Source: a virus
Strand: one strand, 5' to 3'
Virus record (IMG/VR): IMGVR_UViG_3300026534_000115
Coordinates: 1 to 39,550 of that record
Length of the DNA: 39,550 bases
This document shows positions 1 to 6,981 of this stretch, piece after piece. How positions within the stretch are numbered: position 1 is the first letter of the stretch; each line of letters starts with the position of its first letter. Position numbers and translations under genes: made by a program. Under the pieces are notes generated by a model. It was given only the letters and a program-made list of their open reading frames with translations. It was not told the origin of the DNA and did no database searches.

Positions 1-168
1 TACGAACTGGAAGCCAAGTTCCGCTACCGCATCCACGACGGCATCCTCAAGCTCTGGTACAAGCTCATGCGTCCCGACAAAGCATTCCGGGCCGCCATCA
101 TCGACGTCCACCAGACCATCGAGGAGCAACTGGGCGACCAGACCCTCATCATCATGAGAACTCCGTAA
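1..168 (+). CDS. C-terminal end of an unidentified protein (partial)
   Basis: An open frame enters from the left edge and ends at TAA 166-168, giving the last 55 residues of a protein. The fragment is rich in aromatic and charged residues, starts YELEAKFRYR and ends LIIMRTP. It has no motif I recognise and no membrane segment. A GC-rich hairpin follows within 10 bases. It lies outside the probable phage left end, so it most likely belongs to the host or to an island carrying the integrase downstream. The function is unknown. That it is coding is inferred from the uninterrupted frame and GC-rich third positions. Confidence 0.55.
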   Translation, partial: YELEAKFRYRIHDGILKLWYKLMRPDKAFRAAIIDVHQTIEEQLGDQTLIIMRTP

Positions 169-176
169 ACCGACCT

Positions 177-196
177 GCCCCGCCTGCGGGCGGGGC
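177..196 (+). terminator. GC-rich hairpin after the partial gene
   Basis: GCCCCGCC and GGCGGGGC form a perfect 8-bp stem around the 4-base loop TGCG, nine bases after the stop codon of the first gene. No T-run follows, so it may be a weak intrinsic terminator or only an mRNA 3' stabilising hairpin. Confidence 0.45.
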
Positions 197-252
197 GCTA
201 TCGAACGATCGTAAGACCTGGAAGGACAAGGATAACGACATTCCATTCTGAC

Positions 253-696
253 ATGACCGAGTTGCACCCCATCGCCGTCACCTACGCCACCGCCGCCGAA
301 ATGCTGGAGGTCTCCAAGCTCACCATGGAGCGCCTGGTCCGGAGCGGTGAAATTCCAGTGGTTCGCATCGGCCGCCTGGTCCGGATTCCGGTGGCTGCCA
401 TCGAGGAATGGGTGGCGAACAACGCCGTGATCGTCAACAATAACCGCGTGCACGCGGGGCATTGCCGACAAGAGGAGGATACGCAATGCCACGAAAAGAC
501 CGCGATGGACTCTACCGGAGAGGCGATTCGCCATACTGGTGGGCCAGCTACACCGACGTCAGCGGCCGCAGAATTAGGCGCTCGACTGGCCAAAGGGACA
601 AGAGGGAAGCGGCCAAGGTCCTGGCCAAATGGAAGCTCGAAGCCGAAACCGCCTGGAAACGGGAACAGCAACAGGACTGGACGTTCGACGAACTGA
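253..696 (+). CDS. Excisionase-like helix-turn-helix protein (overlaps integrase)
   Basis: Residues 8-55 match the small winged-HTH excisionase/MerR-like family (helix_turn_helix type 17): a Tyr-Ala-Thr-Ala-Ala-Glu-Met-Leu start, a recognition helix, then the typical GEIPVVRIGRLVRIP wing and a final EEWV helix. Such proteins bend DNA at attachment sites and steer a neighbouring tyrosine integrase towards excision. The frame does not stop after the domain. It runs on for some 80 residues, overlapping the integrase gene by 211 bases in another frame, and this tail is low-complexity and probably non-functional. Family members usually end at 60-75 residues. The start at 253 keeps the whole domain, but its ribosome-binding site is weak. 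Confidence 0.7.
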   Translation: MTELHPIAVTYATAAEMLEVSKLTMERLVRSGEIPVVRIGRLVRIPVAAIEEWVANNAVIVNNNRVHAGHCRQEEDTQCHEKTAMDSTGEAIRHTGGPATPTSAAAELGARLAKGTRGKRPRSWPNGSSKPKPPGNGNSNRTGRSTN

Positions 697-1559
697 TGCT
701 CGCCTATCTGGACGCCACCCAGGACAGCAAACGCTCTCACGGACGGGATCTGACCAGCTGCCGACACCTGTACCCGGCGTTTTCCGGGCGCAAGCTGCGC
801 GACATCCTGACCCACGACGTGCGGGCTTACATCACACAGCGGCGTAAGGAAGGGGCGGCGGCCAGCACCATCAACAAAGAGGTGGGCCTGCTGTCGTCGG
901 CCATCAACTACGCCCGCCGGGAATGGGGCTGGGACATCCACAACCCGGCGCAGGGATGCCGGCAACGGGAGCCGGAAGGCAGGCTCAGATGGCTGACGAA
1001 GGCCGAGGCGGCGGCGCTTGTCGAGGCGGCTAGGCAGTCGGAGAAAGCCCCGCATCTGGCCGATTTCATCATCCTGGCGCTGAACACCGGGATGCGTTCA
1101 GGGGAAATCCTGGGGCTGGAATGGCGCCGGGTTGACCTGAGCAATGGACTGATCTGGCTGGAAGCCGAGCATACCAAAACGGCCCGGCGGCGGACGATCC
1201 CCATCAACGCCGGCGCCAAGACCGCCCTACTCTCCCGCCTGAACTGGCGGGCCCGCCATTGCCAGGACAGCCCGTGGGTGTTCTGCGACCAGACCGGCCG
1301 GCGCATCGCCAGTGTCAAGAAATCGTTCGAGACCGCCTGCAAACGCGCCGGCATCGAGGATTTCAGGATCCACGACCTGCGGCACACCTGCGCCGCCTGG
1401 CTGGTGACTGCCGGCGTACCGCTGGCCGAGGTGCGGGATCTGCTCGGGCATCGCTCGATCCAGATGACCGAGCGCTATGCCCATCTGGCCCCCGAAAATG
1501 TCCGGTCAGCGGTGCAGCGCCTGGATGGCGATTTTGGTGTGGAGGGACAGATGGTTTGA
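486..1559 (+). CDS. int: Tyrosine site-specific recombinase (integrase)
   Basis: This 357-residue protein has the phage-integrase layout: an N-terminal arm-binding region, a SAM-like core-binding domain (about residues 66-155) and a catalytic domain (about 170-345). The catalytic set is visible: Arg204 in TGMRSGEILGL, a Lys near 231, His296 and Arg299 in IHDLRHTCAAW, His322 in LLGHRSIQMTERY and the nucleophile Tyr331. The start at 486 is chosen because AGGAGG lies 8 bases upstream; an in-frame ATG at 462 lacks this. It is paired with the excisionase-like gene. It probably belongs to flanking island DNA, since the phage downstream uses a DDE transposase, but this is inferred. Confidence 0.9.
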   Translation: MPRKDRDGLYRRGDSPYWWASYTDVSGRRIRRSTGQRDKREAAKVLAKWKLEAETAWKREQQQDWTFDELMLAYLDATQDSKRSHGRDLTSCRHLYPAFSGRKLRDILTHDVRAYITQRRKEGAAASTINKEVGLLSSAINYARREWGWDIHNPAQGCRQREPEGRLRWLTKAEAAALVEAARQSEKAPHLADFIILALNTGMRSGEILGLEWRRVDLSNGLIWLEAEHTKTARRRTIPINAGAKTALLSRLNWRARHCQDSPWVFCDQTGRRIASVKKSFETACKRAGIEDFRIHDLRHTCAAWLVTAGVPLAEVRDLLGHRSIQMTERYAHLAPENVRSAVQRLDGDFGVEGQMV

Positions 1560-1702
1560 GATTATGGGAATTTATGGGCGTAGGCGGATTTTTTTGGGAA
1601 TGTATTGATTTGGTTGGATTTTTGACAATGGTTATGTATGGCGCGCAATTTTCGATGGACAGATGGATTTGGGCGAAAATTGCGCGTTGGACACATGGTT
1701 TG
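1545..1702 (+). repeat. Three direct copies of a 14-bp motif GGACASATGGTTTG
   Basis: Copies are at 1545-1558 (GGACAGATGGTTTG, the last codons and stop of the integrase), 1657-1671 (GGACAGATGGATTTG, one inserted base) and 1689-1702 (GGACACATGGTTTG). A fourth, poorer match is TGACAATGGTTATG at 1623. Their spacing and position suit binding sites for a recombinase or transposase at an element end, but the first copy lies inside the integrase gene, so the assignment is unsettled. Confidence 0.5.
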
Positions 1703-1740
1703 CGACGCCGAATGGTTGCCACTTCGCGCTGCGAATCTGA
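1601..1740. other. Candidate left end of the Mu-like prophage
   Basis: The stretch opens with TGTATTGATT, the same ten bases with which phage Mu's left end begins, and it is much more AT-rich than its surroundings. It lies just outside the repressor gene, where Mu-type phages keep their transposase-binding sites. It contains a perfect 13-bp inverted repeat and two copies of a 14-bp motif. If correct, GGGAA (1596-1600) would be the 5-bp target duplication, expected again beyond the right end. The right end is outside the window, so this is inferred. Confidence 0.5.
1642..1686. repeat. Perfect 13-bp inverted repeat
   Basis: CGCGCAATTTTCG (1642-1654) and CGAAAATTGCGCG (1674-1686) are exact reverse complements with 19 bases between them. 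There is no T-run, so it is not a terminator. A protein-binding dyad at the phage end is the simpler reading. Confidence 0.75.
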
Positions 1741-1782
1741 CGATTCGCGGCGCTCAGCGGCTTCGATAAGGCATACCCTATA

Positions 1783-2511
1783 TCAAACCCTCCTCCCAAA
1801 CCACACCACCTTACCAACGACCTGCAAATCCTTGATCCGCTCGCCTGGGACGTGGATTTCCTTGTAGGCGGGGTTGTCGCTGCGGATGAACACGCCGCCT
1901 TGGAAGTCGTTTTGAAGACGCTTTACGATCAGTTCGCCGTCCATCCTTATTATATAGATGCCGTCGGCCAGTCTTGATGGCTGGAGGCGGCGGCCGTCGG
2001 GCGTGATCCAGGTATCGACCAGGAGCACATCGCCTTCCCAAATGGTGGGCATCATCGAGTCGCCGCGGGCGGTGACGACGGTGAGATGGCGCCCCAGCAG
2101 TCCTTCCTCGGCCAGCCAGTCCTTGCGGAACGCCAGCTTGCCGATGATGCGTTCCTCATCCACAACGGCGCCATAGCCGGCGCTGACCTCCACATCGAAC
2201 AGCGGCACCAGGGCGAATTCGTCTTCGTTGAATTCGGGCCCAGCCTGCTCGCCTGGGCGCATGGGGCCTTCGCCGGTGGCGAGCCAATCAATCGAGACGC
2301 CTGCCACTTTTGCGATCATCGCAATCGTTTCTATTTTCGCCTGGCTTTCACCAGAAATTATCCGATAGAGCTGTGCCTCAGAAATGCCAATCCTTGTGGC
2401 AAGCTCCCTTTTCCCGCCAACTCGATCTGCTATCTCGTTTATGCGAGTTCCGATTCCTGAAGTCAGAATCGGAACTTGGTTCCGTTTTTCATCTTTCAGT
2501 TCTGATTCCAT
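1783..2511 (-). CDS. c: CI/LexA-like phage repressor (HTH plus S24 peptidase)
   Basis: The 242-residue protein joins an N-terminal Cro/CI-type helix-turn-helix (about residues 20-78, with KRELATRIGISEAQLYRIISG) to a C-terminal S24 self-cleaving peptidase domain. The catalytic Ser152 lies in RGDSMMPTI and Lys197 in ELIVKRL. The expected cleavage bond is Ala111-Gly112 in VSAGYGA. It should hold the prophage silent and be removed through RecA-stimulated autocleavage. It is divergent from ner, the standard switch of B3/D3112-type phages. Four copies of an operator-like motif lie in its first codons and in the intergenic gap, suggesting autoregulation. The start at 2511 is the outermost ATG; a later start is possible. 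Confidence 0.92.
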   Translation of the reverse strand: MESELKDEKRNQVPILTSGIGTRINEIADRVGGKRELATRIGISEAQLYRIISGESQAKIETIAMIAKVAGVSIDWLATGEGPMRPGEQAGPEFNEDEFALVPLFDVEVSAGYGAVVDEERIIGKLAFRKDWLAEEGLLGRHLTVVTARGDSMMPTIWEGDVLLVDTWITPDGRRLQPSRLADGIYIIRMDGELIVKRLQNDFQGGVFIRSDNPAYKEIHVPGERIKDLQVVGKVVWFGRRV

Positions 2512-2579
2512 TCTTTGCCTTATAAATCAATTATTTGCATACATGGTCCATATCTATCTGATATGAAAGAATCGGAACT
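2446..2579. promoter_or_regulatory. Operator-like array, four copies of GAATCGGAACT
   Basis: The 11-mer GAATCGGAACT occurs exactly at 2466-2476 and 2569-2579. It occurs inverted (AGTTCCGATTC) exactly at 2446-2456, and inverted with one mismatch (AGTTCTGATTC) at 2498-2508. The first two copies form an inverted pair with a 9-base gap inside the repressor's N-terminal codons. The last lies 12 bases upstream of the ner promoter. Binding by the repressor or Ner is inferred. Confidence 0.65.
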
Positions 2580-2590
2580 AGCATTTATGC

Positions 2591-2619
2591 TTGACTTGTC
2601 TCTCATATATGAGTATGTT
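2591..2619 (+). promoter_or_regulatory. Early promoter with a palindrome in its spacer
   Basis: TTGACT (2591-2596), a 17-base spacer and TATGTT (2614-2619) make a good sigma-70 promoter pointing at ner. A perfect 12-bp palindrome, CTCATATATGAG (2602-2613), fills most of the spacer, as expected of an operator for the repressor or Ner. The predicted start of transcription falls at about 2626, directly at the ATG of ner. Confidence 0.6.
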
Positions 2620-2626
2620 TATCACC

Positions 2627-2926
2627 ATGACGAAGATAAACATCACGGACATCCCCACCGATCCGGTCGTTCGCCGGGAGTGGATCAAATACCAGCTCCG
2701 GCTGCGGGGCTGGACTCTGTCCAAGCTCGGCCGGGCCTACGGCGCGAGTCGGCACTGCGCCATCCTGGCGCTGCGCAAGCCCTATCCGAAATGGGAGCGC
2801 ATCATCGCCGCCCAACTGGACCTGCCGCCGGAGGCGCTATGGCCGGAACGTTACGGGAAGTCCGCCAAGTTCAACGGTAACAAGGAAACCGTTGCAGGGC
2901 AACGGAAAAAGACAGAGGCCGCCTAG
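2627..2926 (+). CDS. ner: Ner-like DNA-binding regulator
   Basis: A 99-residue protein of the Ner/SfsB winged-HTH family. Residues 10-75 hold the conserved pattern: DPVVRREWIKYQLRLRGWTL, a recognition helix around SRHCAILALRKPYP, then KWERIIAAQLDLPPEALWPERY. In Mu, Ner represses both the early and the repressor promoter and so favours lytic growth. Its place, divergent from the repressor, fits that role. In-frame starts also exist at 2591 (TTG), 2609 and 2615. I prefer 2627 because a promoter overlaps the earlier ones, although no Shine-Dalgarno is visible, so translation may be leaderless. The C-terminal 25 residues are basic and low-complexity. Confidence 0.85.
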   Translation: MTKINITDIPTDPVVRREWIKYQLRLRGWTLSKLGRAYGASRHCAILALRKPYPKWERIIAAQLDLPPEALWPERYGKSAKFNGNKETVAGQRKKTEAA

Positions 2927-2928
2927 AC

Positions 2929-3366
2929 ATGACCCGCCGCCGTGACGACGCCACCTTGGACCTGTTCCAGATCCCGGCCGCTCCGGCGCCGGCGCCGGCC
3001 AGCATGGACTACAACCGCGAGGTGGCCCACCTAGTGGCCAAGGTATTGAAGGAAGCCGGCTGCGACCGCTACGAGATCGCCGCCCGGATGAGCCGACTGA
3101 CGGGCAAGGAGGTTTCCAAGTTCATGATCGACGCCTGGGCGGCGGAAAGCCGGGACCATCACAACATTCCCTTCTATCTGGTTCCGGTGCTGGAGGCGGC
3201 CTGCGAGACCCATGCCCTGTCGGCCTGGCTGGCGGAGAAACGGGGCGGGCGGCTGATGGTGGGCAAGGAAGTGCTGGCGGCCGAACTGGGCAAGCTGGAA
3301 CGGATCAAGGACGAGGCGGCGCAGAAGATTAGAGAGTTGAAGAAGCTGATGGGGGAATTGGAATGA
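2929..3366 (+). CDS. Early phage protein of unknown function
   Basis: The 145-residue protein follows ner by two bases. It has an Ala/Pro-rich linker near residues 18-26, a helical middle that looks like a small HTH-type module (about 30-75, including YEIAARMSRLTGKEVSKFMIDAW), and a charged C-terminal helix (about 115-145) likely to form a coiled coil. I do not recognise a named family, though genes of this size between ner and the transposase are usual in B3-like phages. It shares ATGA with the next gene (stop over start), pointing to translational coupling. Confidence 0.75.
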   Translation: MTRRRDDATLDLFQIPAAPAPAPASMDYNREVAHLVAKVLKEAGCDRYEIAARMSRLTGKEVSKFMIDAWAAESRDHHNIPFYLVPVLEAACETHALSAWLAEKRGGRLMVGKEVLAAELGKLERIKDEAAQKIRELKKLMGELE

Positions 3367-3662
3367 CGCACGAAAACGACTTTGGACGGTTGCAAATCGT
3401 CCGCTACCCGGAAATCGGCCTGGCGGAGTTGGTCGTCGAACTGCCAGAGCGCGAGGAAGAATCCTTTTGGCTGACGATCGCCAACGAACGGCTCAACCGG
3501 CCGGCATTTCAGATCCGCTTCAAACGAATTGGCCCAGGAGTGTACCGAGCTGCTGAAGTGCGCCCGGGGCTTGGGCCAATCCTGAGTCAAGCATTTTTAG
3601 AACGACTTGCTGCAGGGCTTCGGCCGGCAGAGAGCGCAGCTTCTGACGAAGAGTGCTTTTGA
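3363..3662 (+). CDS. Small early phage protein, unknown function
   Basis: A 99-residue acidic protein whose ATG overlaps the previous stop codon (ATGA), a sign of coupling in the early operon. The first 60 residues look like a small beta-rich fold (LQIVRYPEIGLAELVVELPE, then ESFWLTIANERL). No motif identifies it. Its last 143 bases overlap the 3' end of the leftward gene at 3520-4014. The C-terminal part may therefore be constrained by the other strand, or one of the two genes may be mis-called. I see support for both. Confidence 0.6.
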   Translation: MTHENDFGRLQIVRYPEIGLAELVVELPEREEESFWLTIANERLNRPAFQIRFKRIGPGVYRAAEVRPGLGPILSQAFLERLAAGLRPAESAASDEECF

Positions 3663-4014
3663 CCGACTGGTCCAGGTTGGAGGCATCCAAATGACGCTCG
3701 AAGACATCACGCAGAGAGTCGGCCTCGAAGCGAACGGTGACGGTGCGCAGGATGGCGTCCAGGCCGCCGTCGTCCTCGAGGAAATCCAGGCCCCTGGCGG
3801 TGATTCGTGCATCGAGCGCCTCGACCGGCATCATCAGATTTTCCCGAATGCTGGATTCGATCAGGCCGTGCTCCTGGAGGTAATACAAGTTGGCGGTGAA
3901 TTGCTCTGGGTCGAGCGCCCGGATCGCCTCCATTTCACGGATCTCCAGCCGCTCCGGATATGCCTCGCGCAAGCGTTCCAACGTCTGTCTTTGCAGTCTG
4001 CGATTCAGTTTCAT
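3520..4014 (-). CDS. Leftward accessory gene in the early operon, unknown function
   Basis: The 164-residue protein runs against the early operon. It looks mostly helical, with a winged-helix-like stretch (FTANLYYLQEHGLIESSI, then ITARGLDFLEDDGG near 75-90) and a C-terminal bundle rich in Leu and Gln. The start at 4014 is chosen because AGGAGG lies 8 bases upstream; an ATG at 4083 is further out and not needed. A good promoter is present at 4055-4083, so it can be read in the lysogen when early genes are silent. This arrangement is typical of a moron. No family is assigned; regulation or superinfection control is possible but unsupported. Confidence 0.75.
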   Translation of the reverse strand: MKLNRRLQRQTLERLREAYPERLEIREMEAIRALDPEQFTANLYYLQEHGLIESSIRENLMMPVEALDARITARGLDFLEDDGGLDAILRTVTVRFEADSLRDVFERHLDASNLDQSVKSTLRQKLRSLPAEALQQVVLKMLDSGLAQAPGALQQLGTLLGQFV

Positions 4015-4054
4015 GGGAACCCTCCTGTCGGTTCTGGTTGTGTGTGGCAGCCCC

Positions 4055-4083
4055 AGGATAGCCGAGGGACGGGTTCCCGCCAA
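4055..4083 (-). promoter_or_regulatory. Promoter for the leftward gene at 3520-4014
   Basis: On the minus strand TTGGCG (4083-4078), a 17-base spacer and TATCCT (4060-4055) match a sigma-70 promoter 41 bases before the ATG. An 8-bp inverted repeat, GGGAACCC (4015-4022) and GGGTTCCC (4071-4078), brackets the leader and touches the -35 box, so it could be an operator or a leader stem. Confidence 0.5.
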
Positions 4084-4100
4084 TTACCGGAGGGCCGGGC

Positions 4101-6188
4101 ATGAAGGAATGGTTCACGGCCCGCGAACTGGCCGGGTTGCCGGGGATGCCTGGGACGGAGCGTGGCGTGTTGAAGGCCGCCAAACGTGAAAACTGGCGCT
4201 CCCGCAAGCGCCCCAAAGGCAAAGGGCGTGAATACCACATTCAAAGCCTCCCCGAAACCACCCGCACCCATCTGGCCCTGCAATGCCTGCCCCAGCCGGT
4301 GGCGGTGGAGGAAACCAGGGAGGCCGCCCTCGAGGCCCGCCGCCGGCGCAAGGAACAAGGTCTGGCCCAGTTCAACGCGCTGCCTTCCGGCCACCCCAAG
4401 CGCCTGCGGGCCAAGGCGCGGCAGTGGGTCCTGCAAGCCTGCGACGCTTTCCAGCAGCAGGCCGGGATGCCGGGGCGGCGCGGGGTGGAGTTGTTCTGCC
4501 AGGCGCTGATTTCCGGCGAGGTCACCATTCCAGAGCCCCACCGGCTATGGCTGCCCCAGCGCCACGGCGTCTCCAGCCTGGACGCGGCCACGATCTACCG
4601 CTGGCGCAAGCGGTTCGACGAGCAGGGCCTGTGGGGATTGACCGACGGCTACGGCAACCGCAAGGGGCAATCCATCATCGAACGCCACGAGCCTCTCAAG
4701 CGGCTGGTGATCGGGGCGATGCTCGACCAGCCTCACATCACCCCGGCCAAGCTCAAACAGTACATCGCCATCCGCCACCCCGAGCTGGATCTGGCCAGCG
4801 TCAAGTCCATCGAGCGCTACATGAAGCGCTGGCAGCAGGAAAACGCCCAAATATGGGAGTTCCTGACCCACCCGGATCGGTGGAAGAACGTGCGTATGGC
4901 GGCCTTCGGCAGCCACCACGAACACATCGAACGCCTGAATCAGCTTTGGGAGATGGACTCCACCCCCGCCGACTGGATGCTCAAAGACGGCCGCCACGTG
5001 GTGGTCGGCGTCATCGACCTGTATTCCCGCCGGCTCAAGTTCCGGGTTTCCAAGACCTCCAAGGCCGAGGCGGTGTGCCTGGCCTTCCGGGATGCGGTGC
5101 TGGCCTGGGGCGTGCCGGAGGCGGTGCGCACCGACAACGGGATGGAATACGTTTCCGAACGCTTCGCGGGGCTCCTGCGCGACCTGGACATCGAGCAGAT
5201 CCTCTGCCTGCCCTTCGCCTCGGAGCAGAAGGGCACCATCGAGCGCCACATGCGCACGATGAGCCACGGCATCCTGGATCTTCTGCCCGGCTTCATCGGC
5301 CACAACGTGTCCGATCGAAAGCGCATCGAAGCCAGGAAATCATTTGCCGAACGCGTCATGAATCCGGACGAAGTCATCGAGGCCGAGCTGGAAGCCAAGG
5401 ATCTGCAGAAGATTCTCGACGACTGGTGCGAATACGTCTACGGCCGCAGCCCCCACCAGGGCCTCGACGGCCGCAGCCCCTGGGACGTGGCCGCCAGCTA
5501 CACCGGCCCCATCCGCCGCATCGAAGACGAACGGGCCCTCGATTGCCTGCTGATGGAACCGGCCGGCACCCGAACCATCGGGAAAAAGGGCATCCGCTAC
5601 GAGCACTACGACTACATCGCCCCGGAGCTGGCCCCGCGCATCGGCGAGACCGTCTCCTTGCGCCTGGACCCGGACGACGCCGGCACCCTGTACGTCTACA
5701 GCCTGGACGGCGAGTTCCTTTGCAAGGCGAAGGCCCCGGAGCTGACCGGCATCTCCCGCGCCGAGATCGCCGCCGCCGCCCACGCCGAGCAGAAGGCGTT
5801 CACGAAGCGGCAGAGCCGGGAATACAGCGCCTTCAAGCGCGAGATCAAGGAAAACCTGGCCGAGGTGGTCCTCCGCCACGCCATCGAACAGGGAGAGAAC
5901 GTCACCGTGCTGCCGAAACCGGCCGAAACGCACACCACCCCGGCGCTGGAACAGGCCGGCCAGGCCGCCCGCGCGGAAACCACCGCCCCGGCCCGGGTGG
6001 TTTCCATGAGCGACGATCCCGGCGAACGGTACGAATACTGGGTGCGCATCGGCCGGCGCATCGAACGGGGCGAACGGGTGAGCGAGCAGGAACGGCGGGG
6101 CTGGGAGGCGTACCGGAACAGCCCTGACTACAAGGCGATGAAACGGCTTTACGAGGATTTCGGCCCCGGCGTGGCCGAGGCCGAATAG
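4101..6188 (+). CDS. A: Mu-type DDE transposase A
   Basis: The 695-residue protein matches MuA in plan. An N-terminal Mu DNA-binding winged helix (residues 1-60, MKEWFTARELAGLPG) is followed by end-binding HTH domains (about 75-245), an RNase H-like integrase core and a C-terminal beta-barrel (about 450-560). The catalytic residues are Asp286 (LWEMDSTPADW), Asp345 (VRTDNGMEYV) and Glu381 (EQKGTIERHM). Only 35 residues separate the last two, against 55 in Mu. The last 60 residues are helical and basic, where MuA contacts MuB and ClpX. It catalyses insertion and replicative transposition. GGAGG sits 9 bases before the ATG. Confidence 0.97.
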   Translation: MKEWFTARELAGLPGMPGTERGVLKAAKRENWRSRKRPKGKGREYHIQSLPETTRTHLALQCLPQPVAVEETREAALEARRRRKEQGLAQFNALPSGHPKRLRAKARQWVLQACDAFQQQAGMPGRRGVELFCQALISGEVTIPEPHRLWLPQRHGVSSLDAATIYRWRKRFDEQGLWGLTDGYGNRKGQSIIERHEPLKRLVIGAMLDQPHITPAKLKQYIAIRHPELDLASVKSIERYMKRWQQENAQIWEFLTHPDRWKNVRMAAFGSHHEHIERLNQLWEMDSTPADWMLKDGRHVVVGVIDLYSRRLKFRVSKTSKAEAVCLAFRDAVLAWGVPEAVRTDNGMEYVSERFAGLLRDLDIEQILCLPFASEQKGTIERHMRTMSHGILDLLPGFIGHNVSDRKRIEARKSFAERVMNPDEVIEAELEAKDLQKILDDWCEYVYGRSPHQGLDGRSPWDVAASYTGPIRRIEDERALDCLLMEPAGTRTIGKKGIRYEHYDYIAPELAPRIGETVSLRLDPDDAGTLYVYSLDGEFLCKAKAPELTGISRAEIAAAAHAEQKAFTKRQSREYSAFKREIKENLAEVVLRHAIEQGENVTVLPKPAETHTTPALEQAGQAARAETTAPARVVSMSDDPGERYEYWVRIGRRIERGERVSEQERRGWEAYRNSPDYKAMKRLYEDFGPGVAEAE

Positions 6189-6225
6189 ACGGGAATCAAA
6201 CCACAAAGACGAAGGAGACGACATT

Positions 6226-6981
6226 ATGAACGAGAATGCAAACGTCATCAATTTCGATTCGATGCCGCAATCGGGCACCGCCATGCTGCGCAACGTGCGC
6301 CTGTGCGCGGTGCTGCTGGAACGGGCCATCGAGCGCCCCGCCCACCTGCCCGGCATGGTCTGTTTCTATGGCCCGTCGGGCTGGGGCAAATCGTTCTCGG
6401 CCGCCTACTGCGCCAACAAGCACCGTGCCTACTACGTCGAGTGCAAAAGCTCCTGGACCAAGAAGGCCCTTCTGGGGGCGATCCTCAACGAGATGGGTCT
6501 GCCCCAGACCGGCACGTTGTACGAGATGACCGACCAGATCGCCGAGCAGCTGGTGCTGTCCCAGCGCCCGCTCATCATCGACGAGATGGACCACATCGTC
6601 GAGAAGAAGGCGGTCGAGATCATCCGCGACATCTACGAAGGCAGTAACGCCCCGATCCTGATGATCGGCGAGGAAATGCTGCCGGCGAAACTCCGCCGCT
6701 GGGAGCGCTTCCACAACCGCATGCTCGCCTGGCAACCGGCCCAGCCCGCAGACCTCAACGATGCCCGCCAGTTGGCCCGGATCTACTGCCACAAGGTCCA
6801 GGTGGCCGACGACCTGCTGGAACTGTTCGTCCAGGCCACCCGCGGCTGCACCCGTCGGGTGTGCGTCAACCTCTACCAGGCCGAAACCCTGGGGATTTCC
6901 CTGGGGCTCGACAAGGTGGACCTGAAGACCTGGGGCGATCGGCCCATCTACACCGGCGACGCGCCGAAAAGGAGGGTCTGA
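6226..6981 (+). CDS. B: MuB-like AAA+ ATPase, transposition target activator
   Basis: A 251-residue AAA+ ATPase. Walker A is GPSGWGKS (residues 49-56) and Walker B is LIIDEMD with Asp119-Glu120. A sensor/arginine region follows (GEEMLPAKLRRWERFHNR), then a C-terminal helical domain. In Mu, B polymerises on target DNA, activates the A transpososome and gives target immunity. It lacks the long N-terminal HTH region of MuB (312 residues), as in the shorter B proteins of B3-like phages. It follows A by 37 bases and shares TGATG with the next gene. Confidence 0.95.
   Translation: MNENANVINFDSMPQSGTAMLRNVRLCAVLLERAIERPAHLPGMVCFYGPSGWGKSFSAAYCANKHRAYYVECKSSWTKKALLGAILNEMGLPQTGTLYEMTDQIAEQLVLSQRPLIIDEMDHIVEKKAVEIIRDIYEGSNAPILMIGEEMLPAKLRRWERFHNRMLAWQPAQPADLNDARQLARIYCHKVQVADDLLELFVQATRGCTRRVCVNLYQAETLGISLGLDKVDLKTWGDRPIYTGDAPKRRV

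Noticed and set aside
2515-2880. Plus-strand frame overlapping the operator region and ner
   Set aside because: It competes with ner, whose HTH matches the Ner family, and it would cover the promoter and operators.
4283-6127. 614-codon plus-strand frame inside the transposase gene
   Set aside because: Extremely Arg/Pro/Gly/His-rich and in another frame of transposase A, whose motifs are intact; a shadow frame.
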